From the NCBI RefSeq assembly GCF_028623165.1, contig NZ_CP117768.1, positions 6,204,001 through 6,268,000 of the forward strand: a DNA stretch of 64,000 bases, in the 5' to 3' direction. The stretch is from Nostoc sp. UHCC 0926 (GTDB lineage: Bacteria > Cyanobacteriota > Cyanobacteriia > Cyanobacteriales > Nostocaceae). Below are positions 53,375 to 62,121 of this stretch, one piece after another. The position numbers were made by a program, and so were the translations under genes. The first letter of the stretch is position 1, and each line of letters opens with the position of its first letter. The notes under the pieces are model-generated. The model was not told the origin of the DNA. It saw only the letters and a program-made list of their open reading frames with translations, and did not search any database.

Positions 53375-54908
53375 CTGCTGAATTTTGGTTTTTAGATTTT
53401 GAACTTCCGGTTGAATAATTAATTTCTAGCTGTTCCGCAACCTTCAAACTCCTTTCTTTCCCACTCCCATACACAACCTGTAACTTCCCTTTCTTCTCCT
53501 CCTCCTCTCTGCGTCCTCCGCGTCTTGGCGGTTCGTCTCTCCTCTCCCCTCTTCGCCTAGCCGAAGTCCCCTCCTCACTCGTATCCTCAGCCACCACCTC
53601 ATATAAAATCGCCTGCTTATTCTCAATATTTCCCTTCCGTAAAATCCTCCCCAACCGCTGAGTATACTCCCTAGCCGAACCAGTTCCCGATAAAATAATC
53701 GCCACAGAAGCCGCCGGCACATCAACACCTTCATTCAACACATGAGAAGCAACCAAAGTATTATATTTACCCTCTCGAAACTTTGTTAATATCTCATGCC
53801 GTTCCTTCACAGGAGTTTGATGAGTAATTGCCGGAATTAGCAACTCTTGAGAAATGCGGTAAACCGTCGCATTATCAGCAGTGAAAATCAAAATTCTTGC
53901 GGGATAATGTTCCGCCAATAAATTAACCAGAATTCGCAATTTACCATCAGTACCCAAAGCGATATCTTTCGCTTCCCGGTGCGCTAACATAGCTCTCCGT
54001 CCAGATTGCGATCTAGCACTCATTTGCACGAACATTTGCCAACCTTGAAGACTCCCCAAAGAAATCCGAGATTGCTTTAAAAAGTCGTTGCGCGTTTGAA
54101 TTAACTGGTTGTATCTTTCCCGCTCAAGTTGCGATAACTTTACCTTAATTTGGACAATTTCATGTTCTGCTAACGCCTTTCCCGCCAAATCTTCAGCGCG
54201 TTTGCGATATACTTCTTCACCAATGAGGATATTTAAGTCAGCGTGTTTACCATCGGTGCGTTCTGGTGTAGCAGAAAGTCCTAGTCGATAGGGTGCGATC
54301 GCATATTCAGCAATCACCCGATTAAAATCTGTCGGTAGATGATGACATTCATCAAAAACAATCAACGCATATTGATTCCCCAACGTTTCGGCGTGAATTG
54401 CAGCACTGTCGTAAGTTGCAACTAGAATAGCTGTTCTATCCCGCGAACCACCTCCCAGCAATCCCACCTCAGCATCGGGGAAAGCCGCAACTAAATGTGC
54501 ATACCACTGATGCATTAAATCCAAAGTTGGCACTACAATCAGCGTCGTGCGTGGCGTTGATTGCATCGCCATTTGCGCTAAATAAGTCTTTCCCGCCGCC
54601 GTCGGAAGCACAACGACTCCTTGTCTACCCGCCAGTTTCCAAGCCGCTAGCGCCTCAGTCTGATGAGGATAGGGTTCCATTTCCAGACTGGGAACCAAAT
54701 CTACAGGATAAAATTTCTTCGCCTCATCAATAAAATTAACATCTTCCGCTTGTAGTGCTTCCACTAGCGATCGGTATCTAATTGCTGGAATGCGGAATTT
54801 TTGAACTCTATCATCCCATGTAGCATAGTCCATCCAACCTTTGCCGCGTGGTGGTGGATGCAAAATTAATGTGCCACGATCAAAATTTAATGTAGGAGTA
54901 CGAGCCAT
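53304..54908 (-). CDS. XPB-like superfamily 2 DNA helicase with repeat-derived insert
   Basis: 534 residues from the ATG at 54908. Helicase motifs: Q-like 'YPHQTEALAAW' near 80, I 'LPTAAGKT' (near 100), II 'DECHH' (near 185), III 'LSATPER' (near 212), and in the second RecA domain 'NEGVDVPAASVAI' and 'GTGSAREYTQRLGRILRKG' (motif VI) near 418. XPB-type proteins unwind DNA in repair or transcription opening. After 'YEVVAEDTSEEGTSARR', residues about 458-475 are an Arg/Glu-rich stretch encoded by an intergenic repeat that has entered in frame. The C-terminus (about 490-534) overlaps the Bax1-like gene. Confidence 0.88.
   Translation of the reverse strand: MARTPTLNFDRGTLILHPPPRGKGWMDYATWDDRVQKFRIPAIRYRSLVEALQAEDVNFIDEAKKFYPVDLVPSLEMEPYPHQTEALAAWKLAGRQGVVVLPTAAGKTYLAQMAMQSTPRTTLIVVPTLDLMHQWYAHLVAAFPDAEVGLLGGGSRDRTAILVATYDSAAIHAETLGNQYALIVFDECHHLPTDFNRVIAEYAIAPYRLGLSATPERTDGKHADLNILIGEEVYRKRAEDLAGKALAEHEIVQIKVKLSQLERERYNQLIQTRNDFLKQSRISLGSLQGWQMFVQMSARSQSGRRAMLAHREAKDIALGTDGKLRILVNLLAEHYPARILIFTADNATVYRISQELLIPAITHQTPVKERHEILTKFREGKYNTLVASHVLNEGVDVPAASVAIILSGTGSAREYTQRLGRILRKGNIENKQAILYEVVAEDTSEEGTSARRRGERRDEPPRRGGRREEEEKKGKLQVVYGSGKERSLKVAEQLEINYSTGSSKSKNQNSADVTDRVTDASPKRGGDHSEETED
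53504..53555. repeat. Intergenic repeat core inside the XPB-like gene
   Basis: CTCTGCGTCCTCCGCGTCTT followed by GGCGGTTCGT is the block found in intergenic MITEs at 30230, 44790 and 48283. Here it is read in frame as part of the helicase. Confidence 0.75.
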
Positions 54909-54911
54909 TTA

Positions 54912-55000
54912 TGGGGATTGGGGATTGGGGAACTCGGGGTTCCCTCTGGGGATAAGGGGTAATGGGGATTGGGAATTGGGGATTGGGGATTAGCTATTAC
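54912..55000. repeat. GGGGATT heptamer STRR
   Basis: At least eight GGGGATT-type heptamers, partly degenerate, upstream of the helicase gene. Confidence 0.75.
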
Positions 55001-55179
55001 GCCGTAAGCCTCCCACTGAACGGAGTACCGTTTCAGTGGTGAGATATAAGGCGGTTAAAATATAACGCGACCTCTGACCGATTTAAGCCGTAGGCTTAAT
55101 AGGAAAGGGGTCAGTATCTCAAGCCTTGGTTCCATCAGAGGTCTGAGTGCCATAACTAATGTATAAGCACTTTAAATAC

Positions 55180-55206
55180 AAAAAAACCAGCCTCCCACAG
55201 CTGGTC
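55180..55206 (-). terminator. Strong terminator with no gene upstream (candidate sRNA)
   Basis: On the minus strand CCAGC-TGTGGGAG-GCTGG followed by TTTTTTTG. No protein gene lies between here and the region where a transcript could begin (about 55290-55310, after TACAAT). This could be the end of a small RNA of roughly 110 nt. The short minus frame from 55352 looks random. Confidence 0.5.
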
Positions 55207-55453
55207 TGGAAAATGTTTTTTTGTGTTGTCTTCTCAAGAGAGTTAAAACCCAATTGCGCGTTCCCAAAATGCAACAGGCAACTTTTCTTAACAATATTGT
55301 AACAGCCAACACAGATTTTTCTTGAATATTCATCAAAAAAAGATATAAACAAAGCTTAAAAGCCTCTATCAGGATAATTCAGCAAATTGTAGTGTAGAGA
55401 AGTAGAAGATAGGGGAAGAGGGGAAGGGGGGCAGGAGGGAAATAACCAATGCC

Positions 55454-57190
55454 CTATGCCCCATGCCCAATGATGACCATTTGTGGTTTTCCCCAGAGGA
55501 TGCTCTCCTGCTTGTAAATTGCAATTCCCGGTTTTGCTCCTTTGGGTTTGTAGACGTGTTTTAGCTGAGTGTAAACTACTGGCACTTGATCACTCTGACG
55601 GGCGCGACTGTAGTATGCAGCAAGATTAGCTACAAATTGCAAATCAGCTTCTTCTGCAACAGCACCCGGTTCTAGACGTAGTAGCACATGGCTCCCTGGA
55701 ATTTCTTGAGCGTGGAACCATAAGTCATAATCCCCAGCTACACGAAAGGTCAATTGGTCATTCTGGCGATTGTTGCGACCAATTAATACTTCAAAGCCGT
55801 TGGGGGTAAGGTAACGATGAAAGTTAGTGCTGGGGACTTCATTGGCGCTGCGGCTGCGGTATTCTGGATCTTCTAGATACTTTTGTCCAATCAACTCTTC
55901 GCGGATTTCTTCTAAAGTTCGTAAATCTTCTGCTGTTTGGTAGGTGTCTATCTGAGCGATCGCAGCCTCTACTTGCTCTAAATACTCAATTTCTGTCTGC
56001 ACTGACAACAGTAGCGGTTCGACAGCAGAACGAGCGCGTTTGAGCTTTTGGTGCTGTTTGTAAAGACTTTGGGCATTTTGGACAGCATTTTTATCTGGCT
56101 GGAGGGCGATCGCTACTGGCAAACTTGTATCAAAATCAGAAAGGATAATTTCCTTCATCCCCGGTTCCCAGTTTTGCAGGTGAGCCATCAATAAATCAGC
56201 TTTTTGTCGATACTCATCGGCTTGATATGATTGCTGCAAGCGCGTCTTAAAGGTTTGCGCCTTATTCCGTAATTTTGTCAGAATATTATTCAATTTCTGA
56301 CTCAACTGATGGCGTAATTGAGAAAATAGCTGTTGATTGATCTGGTTACTGTAGTAGCGGTTAAGTAACTCCTGAATATCTTTGACGTTTTCAACTCCAC
56401 CCCAACCCATTACGGTGTAGCCATCTTTTGTCCAAGCTGGTTGAAATTTACTGGAATCCAAGGCTTGCAGCCATTCTTGCCAGCGCTCAAATAGCCGTTG
56501 CCAATCGTCGGGGTTGAGGCTATCGGTGGATGTTTCTGGTGCGATATTTGCTTTTAGCAGCATTAACTCTAGTAGTGCTGCACTCAAGCCACTATAACTT
56601 TTCAGTAATTGCCGCTTGATTGCTCCTGGCACTAAACTTACCCGTTCTTGCCAACGTTGTTGGGATTCGCTCAAACTGGGGACAGTTCCAGTTAGTTTCG
56701 GTGGTGTTTCATAAGATTGTCCGGTTTGGATGGGACGGACACTAGATTGTTGCTGACTAACTTGATGGGCTGCGGTGATAATTATATTGCTGGCGTCGGT
56801 GAGAATGACGTTGCTATACTTGCCCATGATTTCTGCATAGACATGATACAGGGCGCTTTCTCCGGGACGACGGGCAAATTGCAAATCAATAACCCGCTCC
56901 CAAGGGGCGATCGCTTCAATAGCCACCAATGCTAAACCACCCAATTGGTGTATCAGTTGTTGACTAAAGGTAAAGGTATCTGGCGATCGCGGTGGTGGAT
57001 CGCCAATACAAATATGTGCAGCTTGAGGATGCCAAGAAATCTGTAGCCAATCGCGCTGTTTCAGGGTGCGTAATGCTATGGCAATAGTGTAGCGATCGCG
57101 CTGGTAAACCTGTTCTAAGCGTGATGGTAGCCAGTTAGCGCGGATTTCGCTACAAGCAGCTGTGAGAGTGGTAAAGTCAACTGGTTGCAA
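55454..57190 (-). CDS. rqcH: RqcH / NFACT-family ribosome quality control protein
   Basis: 578 residues from the ATG at 57190. Layout: NFACT-N ('MQPVDFTTLTAACSEIRANWLP' onwards), helix-hairpin-helix and long coiled coils (about 275-420), and NFACT-R near 460-560 with 'AGDYDLWFHAQEIPGSHVLLR'. Known function (as Rqc2/RqcH/FbpA): binds stalled 60S/50S subunits and adds Ala tails that mark the nascent chain for degradation. It ends in 'VIIGHGA', where the stop falls in a CCAATGCCC heptamer repeat. Cyanobacterial homologues usually run slightly longer, so the last residues are probably not native. Confidence 0.9.
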   Translation of the reverse strand: MQPVDFTTLTAACSEIRANWLPSRLEQVYQRDRYTIAIALRTLKQRDWLQISWHPQAAHICIGDPPPRSPDTFTFSQQLIHQLGGLALVAIEAIAPWERVIDLQFARRPGESALYHVYAEIMGKYSNVILTDASNIIITAAHQVSQQQSSVRPIQTGQSYETPPKLTGTVPSLSESQQRWQERVSLVPGAIKRQLLKSYSGLSAALLELMLLKANIAPETSTDSLNPDDWQRLFERWQEWLQALDSSKFQPAWTKDGYTVMGWGGVENVKDIQELLNRYYSNQINQQLFSQLRHQLSQKLNNILTKLRNKAQTFKTRLQQSYQADEYRQKADLLMAHLQNWEPGMKEIILSDFDTSLPVAIALQPDKNAVQNAQSLYKQHQKLKRARSAVEPLLLSVQTEIEYLEQVEAAIAQIDTYQTAEDLRTLEEIREELIGQKYLEDPEYRSRSANEVPSTNFHRYLTPNGFEVLIGRNNRQNDQLTFRVAGDYDLWFHAQEIPGSHVLLRLEPGAVAEEADLQFVANLAAYYSRARQSDQVPVVYTQLKHVYKPKGAKPGIAIYKQESILWGKPQMVIIGHGA

Positions 57191-57833
57191 AGCGATTAGT
57201 TATTAACATTCAAATGGTAGCGATCGCTATGCTTTTATTTTCGTTTAGTCAAAGCATAGTAGACCTCAACTATCATAGCGGTTACTTGGTTTGGTGATAG
57301 CTGCGAATAAAAAAACGCAGAAATCTATCATAAAATAGACTTCTGCACTTAAGCAATAAGTTGCTTTTTATACAGATTGCTTTTAGTATCTAGTTTTGCA
57401 AGCTGAAGTGATCGCTGCCAAAGTTAAACCCAAAGTACTATAATTGTAACTGCTTTAATTTTATAAGCAAAATTTCATCGTATAAGTGTTATAATAATAA
57501 ACCTGATTTTTGTAATATTAAACCTGAAGTTATAAGTTTAGATTACAGAGACATACACCTATGGTTACTAACGCCATCAATTCGGCAGGAGGTCTTGGTG
57601 AATTTACAATTGCTATTAATAACTGTTAAAAAGGCAAATTTGTCAACCAATTTATTATATACAAATAATAAATAGGCTAAGTAATTCTCACTAATTAAAC
57701 CAATAGTGCAAATCACTCACCCTAGAGAAATATTTAGAATAAATGATTGAGTAATGGTGACTGAAGACTAGGAAAAGAAAATTATTGCTTACTTCCGAGT
57801 TACCCATTCACCATTATCTGTTACGCAAGAGAA
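57191..57833. other. Intergenic region, possible very small peptide
   Basis: AT-rich, no proven gene. At 57561-57629 a 22-codon frame (MVTNAINSAGG... to TAA) follows TATAATAATAAAC-type promoter sequence; it contains a double glycine but no known precursor pattern. A hairpin-like AAGTTATAAGTTTAGA stretch precedes it. No tRNA-like structure seen. Confidence 0.35.
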
Positions 57834-59207
57834 TTATTTAGTAACCAAAATTGGCTGTTTTACTGTTGACTGCACTAATTCGGCTGTTGACTCCACTAGT
57901 TCTTTTGCTGTTGATTGCACTAATTCGGCTGTTGACTCCACTAGTTCTTTTGCTATTGACGCTACTGGTTGTGGCTGCAACAGTTGGGTGTAAAGTTCAC
58001 TCAGTTGATTTGCTACGCCATCCCAGCTAAACTGAGTTTCGACGCGCTTTCTACCAGCTTTACCTAATTCATCTCGCCATTCTGGATTTAAGAGAATTCG
58101 GTCAATGGCAGACGCAAAAGCATCTACATCTTCTGGTGGTGCCAATAAACCAGTTTCTTCATCAATCACAGTAAATTGAAGTCCGCCGACATCACTAGCG
58201 ACAACTGGTGTACCGCTTGCCATCGCTTCGATCGCCACGAGTCCAAATGGTTCGTAGTGACTAGGAACAACGCAAACATCGGCAGCTGCATAATAAGTTG
58301 GCAAAATATCTTGAGTGAGACGACCAGTAAAAGTGGTAAAGTCGCTCATCTCCAATTCGTTGACGATTTGCTCAATGCGATCGCGCTCAATCCCGTCGCT
58401 GTTACCTGGAGTACTACCACCACCAATAATTAACTGGAGATTGTTGGAATCCCGTAGCCCAGACTCGTTTACTGCACGCACCAAGGTTTCTATACCTTTG
58501 CGTGAGTCAAAACGTCCTACATATAATACAACTTTGGCTTCTTTCTCAATACCCAATTTATCTCTGGCTGCTTCTCGGGCGATCGAACCAAACCGCTGAA
58601 TATCTGTACCGCAGGGAATGATGTCGATATTGCCTTTAGTGGAAACTAGTGATCGCATATGTTGCTGTTCTTGCGGACTTGTCGCCACAATTCGCTCTGC
58701 TATTTCCAAAACCTGTTTTTCCACTGCTAATCGCTTACTAGCAATCAGAGGAATATTTTCTATAGTGTTATACTTGATTGCTCCTAAGGAGTGGTAGGTG
58801 TGAACCTGTTTACTATTTTGGATTTTATTTAACTCCATCCCCACCCAACTAGAGTGCCAATAGTTAGTGTGAACTAACTGGTATGTAATCTCATTTTTTA
58901 CTTGAAATTTGAGGAAATTATCCACAAATTCTGGCAAATATTCAAAAATTTCATCTCGCGGCACAAACTCAAGCGGGCCAGCTTTTAAACGAATAGTTCG
59001 ACAATTGTCGCTATGTTCAATAATCAAGTCTTGCTCCAGACTCACTTTGCGGGTAAACATATCAACTTGCCATCCTAGCCGCGCTAGTGCTTCACCCACG
59101 TGGCGCACATAAACATTTTGTCCCCCAGCTTCTTCTTTCCCTATTTCAATCGCCGGGTCTCCGTGGACGGAAATCAAGGCAATACGTTTTTCGGTGGTAG
59201 AGTTCAT
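57834..59207 (-). CDS. GT4 glycosyltransferase (sucrose-phosphate-synthase-like)
   Basis: 457 residues from the ATG at 59207. GT-B fold: N-terminal 'HGDPAIEIGKEEAGGQNVYVRHVGEAL' with the Gly-rich acceptor loop, 'HTNYWHSSWVG' near 112, and C-terminal donor site 'VLYVGRFDSRKGIETL', 'PSHYEPFGLVAIEAMASGTPVVASDVGG' with the E-x7-E. The pattern is that of the sucrose-phosphate-synthase/sucrose-synthase relatives of GT4; a sucrose or other glycosyl product cannot be decided. A tandem 15-residue unit twice repeated ('KELVESTAELVQST') sits at the C-terminus. Confidence 0.83.
   Translation of the reverse strand: MNSTTEKRIALISVHGDPAIEIGKEEAGGQNVYVRHVGEALARLGWQVDMFTRKVSLEQDLIIEHSDNCRTIRLKAGPLEFVPRDEIFEYLPEFVDNFLKFQVKNEITYQLVHTNYWHSSWVGMELNKIQNSKQVHTYHSLGAIKYNTIENIPLIASKRLAVEKQVLEIAERIVATSPQEQQHMRSLVSTKGNIDIIPCGTDIQRFGSIAREAARDKLGIEKEAKVVLYVGRFDSRKGIETLVRAVNESGLRDSNNLQLIIGGGSTPGNSDGIERDRIEQIVNELEMSDFTTFTGRLTQDILPTYYAAADVCVVPSHYEPFGLVAIEAMASGTPVVASDVGGLQFTVIDEETGLLAPPEDVDAFASAIDRILLNPEWRDELGKAGRKRVETQFSWDGVANQLSELYTQLLQPQPVASIAKELVESTAELVQSTAKELVESTAELVQSTVKQPILVTK
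57864..57953 (-). repeat. In-frame 45-bp tandem duplication in the GT4 gene
   Basis: Two copies of AKELVESTAELVQST, each a near-repeat of ELV(E/Q)STA halves, encoding an amphipathic helix after the catalytic domain. Copies are nearly identical at DNA level, so the duplication is young. Confidence 0.85.
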
Positions 59208-60176
59208 AGTTTGTGTGGTGCTGATTTTAACAAAGTTTTAGGCTGTTCCAAGTCCGTGTATAGCACACTTTTCTGAATTGTTTAGAAACTTTGATTAATA
59301 TTGATTTTAATTTATTATGTCTAATATTTTTTTACATCCTCTACCAGAAGTATACTCTTAGAGCAAATAGAAATATTTAATTTCTTTAGATAGATAAAAT
59401 TACTATAGTTATATTTAATACTTTTGATAGATGAAAATTATATTTTTTTTCTTGTGGAGATAAAATTCCATAGATGAGATGCATTGACGTGAGTTCGACG
59501 AAGTTACAGTCGGAGTCAGGATTAAAAAAGGTTTTTTATCAGGCTTGTAGACCAAAGCACGTAGCTTACTAATTTGCAATCCGCTGTAAAAAGCAGCCAC
59601 AGGCAGAGCAGGTAAACCTTTTAGGTCAATATTTAAAGAAGGTTTCTTTTTTTAGTAGACTGTGGCAGAAGTTTGCCTACCTTTAACCAGTTGCTCAGAA
59701 CAACTTGTCTAGTTAATTGAGATGGTAGCCGGATTTACGGCAGGCTGTACTAGTAAGTATAAGCAACCAGCCCAGCTAAAAGATTGACCACACAATTAAG
59801 TACACCTAGTATTACACGTATTAAAAAAACATTATTTTTTAAAGGTATCGTTGCGATCGCCAAATAAATTACTGAGGCTAAAAAATGTTGTATTTTTTAC
59901 TTAAAATATCATTAACAATCGCTGCGTATAAATCAACTCCGATTAATTATCCTTGGTATTTGATAATCAGGTATAATTTAAAACTAAAAAATGCCTACTT
60001 CTCACATTGAAGTTCAGACCAGTTACCACAGTCAACTCACCCTGTTGAACTCACGTTGTATTAAGTAGTAAGAATAACTGTTAAATATTGATGCAAAATT
60101 GGGTACTTTCTGGAATTTGCTTCGGAAAGTTTCAGATTATATTTTTAATCATTAATAAATTTCAGGAGCAAATCAG
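59208..60176. other. Long intergenic region before psaK
   Basis: Nearly 1 kb without a confident gene. A minus-strand frame at 59415-59600 (61 codons) has irregular composition. Another minus stretch near 59758-59880 reads like the end of a membrane protein ('VILGVLNCVVNLLAGLVAYTY') but has no start. The 60100-60176 part leads psaK and has AGGAG before its GTG. Confidence 0.4.
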
Positions 60177-60437
60177 GTGTTTACTTCAACCTTACTCGCT
60201 GCTGCAACCACACCTCTGCAATGGAGTCCAACAGTTGGACTGATTATCATTATTGCCAATATCATTGCCATTGTCATTGGCAAATCTACCATCAAGTATC
60301 CCAACGCAGAACCAAAACTACCCTCAGTCAATTTCCTGGGTAATTTTAGTTTACCAGCCCTTTTAGCAAGTACCGCCTTTGGTCATATTTTAGGAGTGGG
60401 CGCTGTCTTAGGGCTGCATAACCTGGGAAGAATTTAG
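60177..60437 (+). CDS. psaK: Photosystem I subunit PsaK
   Basis: 86 residues, started by GTG at 60177 with CAGGAG eight bases upstream. Two membrane helices ('TVGLIIIIANIIAIVIGKST' and 'LPALLASTAFGHILGVGAVLGL') joined by a short stromal loop ('IKYPNAEPKLPSVNFLG'). The conserved 'FGHILG.G..LG' ending is that of PsaK. It sits at the edge of the PSI trimer and binds chlorophyll; it takes part in energy transfer from phycobilisomes. Nostocales carry more than one psaK; which one is not assigned. A terminator follows. Confidence 0.93.
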   Translation: MFTSTLLAAATTPLQWSPTVGLIIIIANIIAIVIGKSTIKYPNAEPKLPSVNFLGNFSLPALLASTAFGHILGVGAVLGLHNLGRI

Positions 60438-60487
60438 GTTCTTACCCAAGTTAGCCTTTATTTGATGATTCTTTTGTCTCCAGCTTT

Positions 60488-60520
60488 GAGCCAGAAAGTT
60501 AGTTCTCTGGCTCTTTATTT
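60488..60520 (+). terminator. Terminator of psaK
   Basis: GAGCCAGA / TCTGGCTC form an 8-bp stem followed by TTTATTT. Confidence 0.8.
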
Positions 60521-60968
60521 ATTGAATACTGAGTTTTAATGTCTTAAATAGTGAGTGCAATCATAAGATATGGCTCTATTGTATTGAAGGGCGATCGCTC
60601 TGACTTCTTTAGTGTGGCTTAATATCTTTACCCATTCTCAATTGAGTGTTAGATAGTCTATTGTTTATAGCGCAGATATATGTATCCACAGTACATGTTG
60701 TATCAAAATTAATATCAGCAAATACTGCTCAGTTTAGATTCCCGACTTCTTAAAGAAGCCGGGAATCTTGGTGTCCAAAAATGATTTAAGATTGCTATAG
60801 GTTGAATATAGCTAAATTCTACCTAAAAAATCTTTGGTGTGGGCAAACAACCCAATAATTGCAAAATAAACTGGGCTATTTGCCCACCGGATGATTGAGA
60901 ATTTTCAACAATCTGTCAAAAACATTTGTGCCTCAAATCAACCTATACTCTAACTACAGCCTATGCAA
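60521..60968. other. Intergenic region with a decayed family A end
   Basis: No gene. CCCGACTTCTTAAAGAAGCCGGG forms a hairpin near 60741, and ATGATTTAAGATTGCTATAG (60781-60800) is a solo family A end. A left partner cannot be recognised. Confidence 0.45.
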
Positions 60969-61661
60969 TTAAGAGTGACTTTCTAGCGGATCAGCAACAT
61001 ATTTGAATGTTGGCTCCGAATTCCAAGGGCCACGCTCATCTTTACCATTACCGTTTGTAGATAGGTTGTAGTAAAGAGCAACAGTTTCATCTGGCTTAAC
61101 ATTACCAAAGAATGGATCTGTCAACTTACCCAGTGAATCTAGAGCTTTCATAAACATCTGAGTATGAGAAATTTCTCGTGTTAACAGATGGACTAAAGTC
61201 TCTTGGGTTCCTTGGTCGGTTGCCAACTTGATCAATGCTTCGTAAGTCTGACGAGCACCGGCTTCTGCTGCAATGTTAGCTCTCAAATCACGCACTACAT
61301 CTCCGCCTTCATTTAAGTAACTTGCAGTCCAAGTATTACCCTGGCTATCTAGAAAATGAGGCCCCATCCCTCGAACTGCAAATAGAGTGCTCTTAAAAGC
61401 CTCTGTTTGATCCACATTTTTGGTATGAGCTTCGATGAGTTTACCAACCATTTCTAAATGGCCGAATTCCTCGAGCGCAATATCTTGGAGCATATCTCTA
61501 ATTCCAGCATTTTCAACATGGAATGATTGAACCCAATATTGCAGGGCTGCGCTAAGTTCTCCAGTAGCTCCACCAAACTGCTCTAGAAGTAATTGAGCAT
61601 AACGAGGATTTGGTTCACTAATCTTTACTGTATGGATCGGGTCTTTTTTGTGAAAAAACAT
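60969..61661 (-). CDS. Manganese catalase
   Basis: 230 residues from the ATG at 61661. A ferritin-like four-helix bundle with Mn ligands: Glu in 'GATGELSAALQY' (near 33), 'LEEFGHLEM' (Glu-xx-His near 66), 'AAEAGARQTYEAL' (Glu near 135) and 'REISHTQMF' (Glu-xx-His near 168). The dinuclear manganese site disproportionates H2O2 without heme. The Glu/His spacing is that of cyanobacterial Mn catalases, which lack the long C-terminal arm of other bacteria. Alone in the strand context; the neighbouring GlsB-type gene is 180 bp upstream, same strand, and may share stress control. Confidence 0.92.
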   Translation of the reverse strand: MFFHKKDPIHTVKISEPNPRYAQLLLEQFGGATGELSAALQYWVQSFHVENAGIRDMLQDIALEEFGHLEMVGKLIEAHTKNVDQTEAFKSTLFAVRGMGPHFLDSQGNTWTASYLNEGGDVVRDLRANIAAEAGARQTYEALIKLATDQGTQETLVHLLTREISHTQMFMKALDSLGKLTDPFFGNVKPDETVALYYNLSTNGNGKDERGPWNSEPTFKYVADPLESHS

Positions 61662-61839
61662 ACTGTTATTCTTCCGAAAATAGTGTTCTTAGAGAATGGA
61701 TCGACTGAATTTTTTATCTGTGAGGATTTTTCAAGTTTTTTCTAGCTAGTTGGAGACTTTATATGTTTCTAAAGCTAGTTAGCTAGAAGACTGAGAAAAC
61801 ACAGTATTCGTTTAATGGTTGATAACTACCGATAAACAG

Positions 61840-62121
61840 TTAGGCATTGCTACTTTTTCTGATTAATCCCCATAGATAAATAGCAACAATTGCACCTAGC
61901 ACAGCCACTAAAATACCTGGAAGAGTTAAAGCAGTAGCAGCAGCCGCAGTATTTTGCAGAGTTCCTGTTTGTATCAAGGTAAATAGACTTCCACTGACGA
62001 AAGCACCAATGATACCCAAAACTATTGTGGACACAATTCCACCACCTTGATAATCAGGATAAGTAGCCTTAGCAATCGCACCTGCCAAAAGTCCTAAAAC
62101 TACCCAAGCAATAATACTCAT
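61840..62121 (-). CDS. GlsB/YeaQ/YmgE family membrane protein
   Basis: 93 residues from the ATG at 62121, chosen because GAGG stands six bases before it. Three membrane segments with Gly-rich packing: 'AWVVLGLLAGAIAKATY', 'GGIVSTIVLGIIGAFVSGSLF' and 'LPGILVAVLGAIVAIYLWGLIRK'. This is the transglycosylase-associated/GlsB family, induced under general stress in several bacteria; the biochemical role is unclear. Upstream of, and in line with, the Mn catalase. Confidence 0.87.
   Translation of the reverse strand: MSIIAWVVLGLLAGAIAKATYPDYQGGGIVSTIVLGIIGAFVSGSLFTLIQTGTLQNTAAAATALTLPGILVAVLGAIVAIYLWGLIRKSSNA

Noticed and set aside
55119..55352. Minus-strand 77-codon frame
   Set aside because: Crosses the strong terminator and has irregular composition; better explained as sRNA plus spacer.
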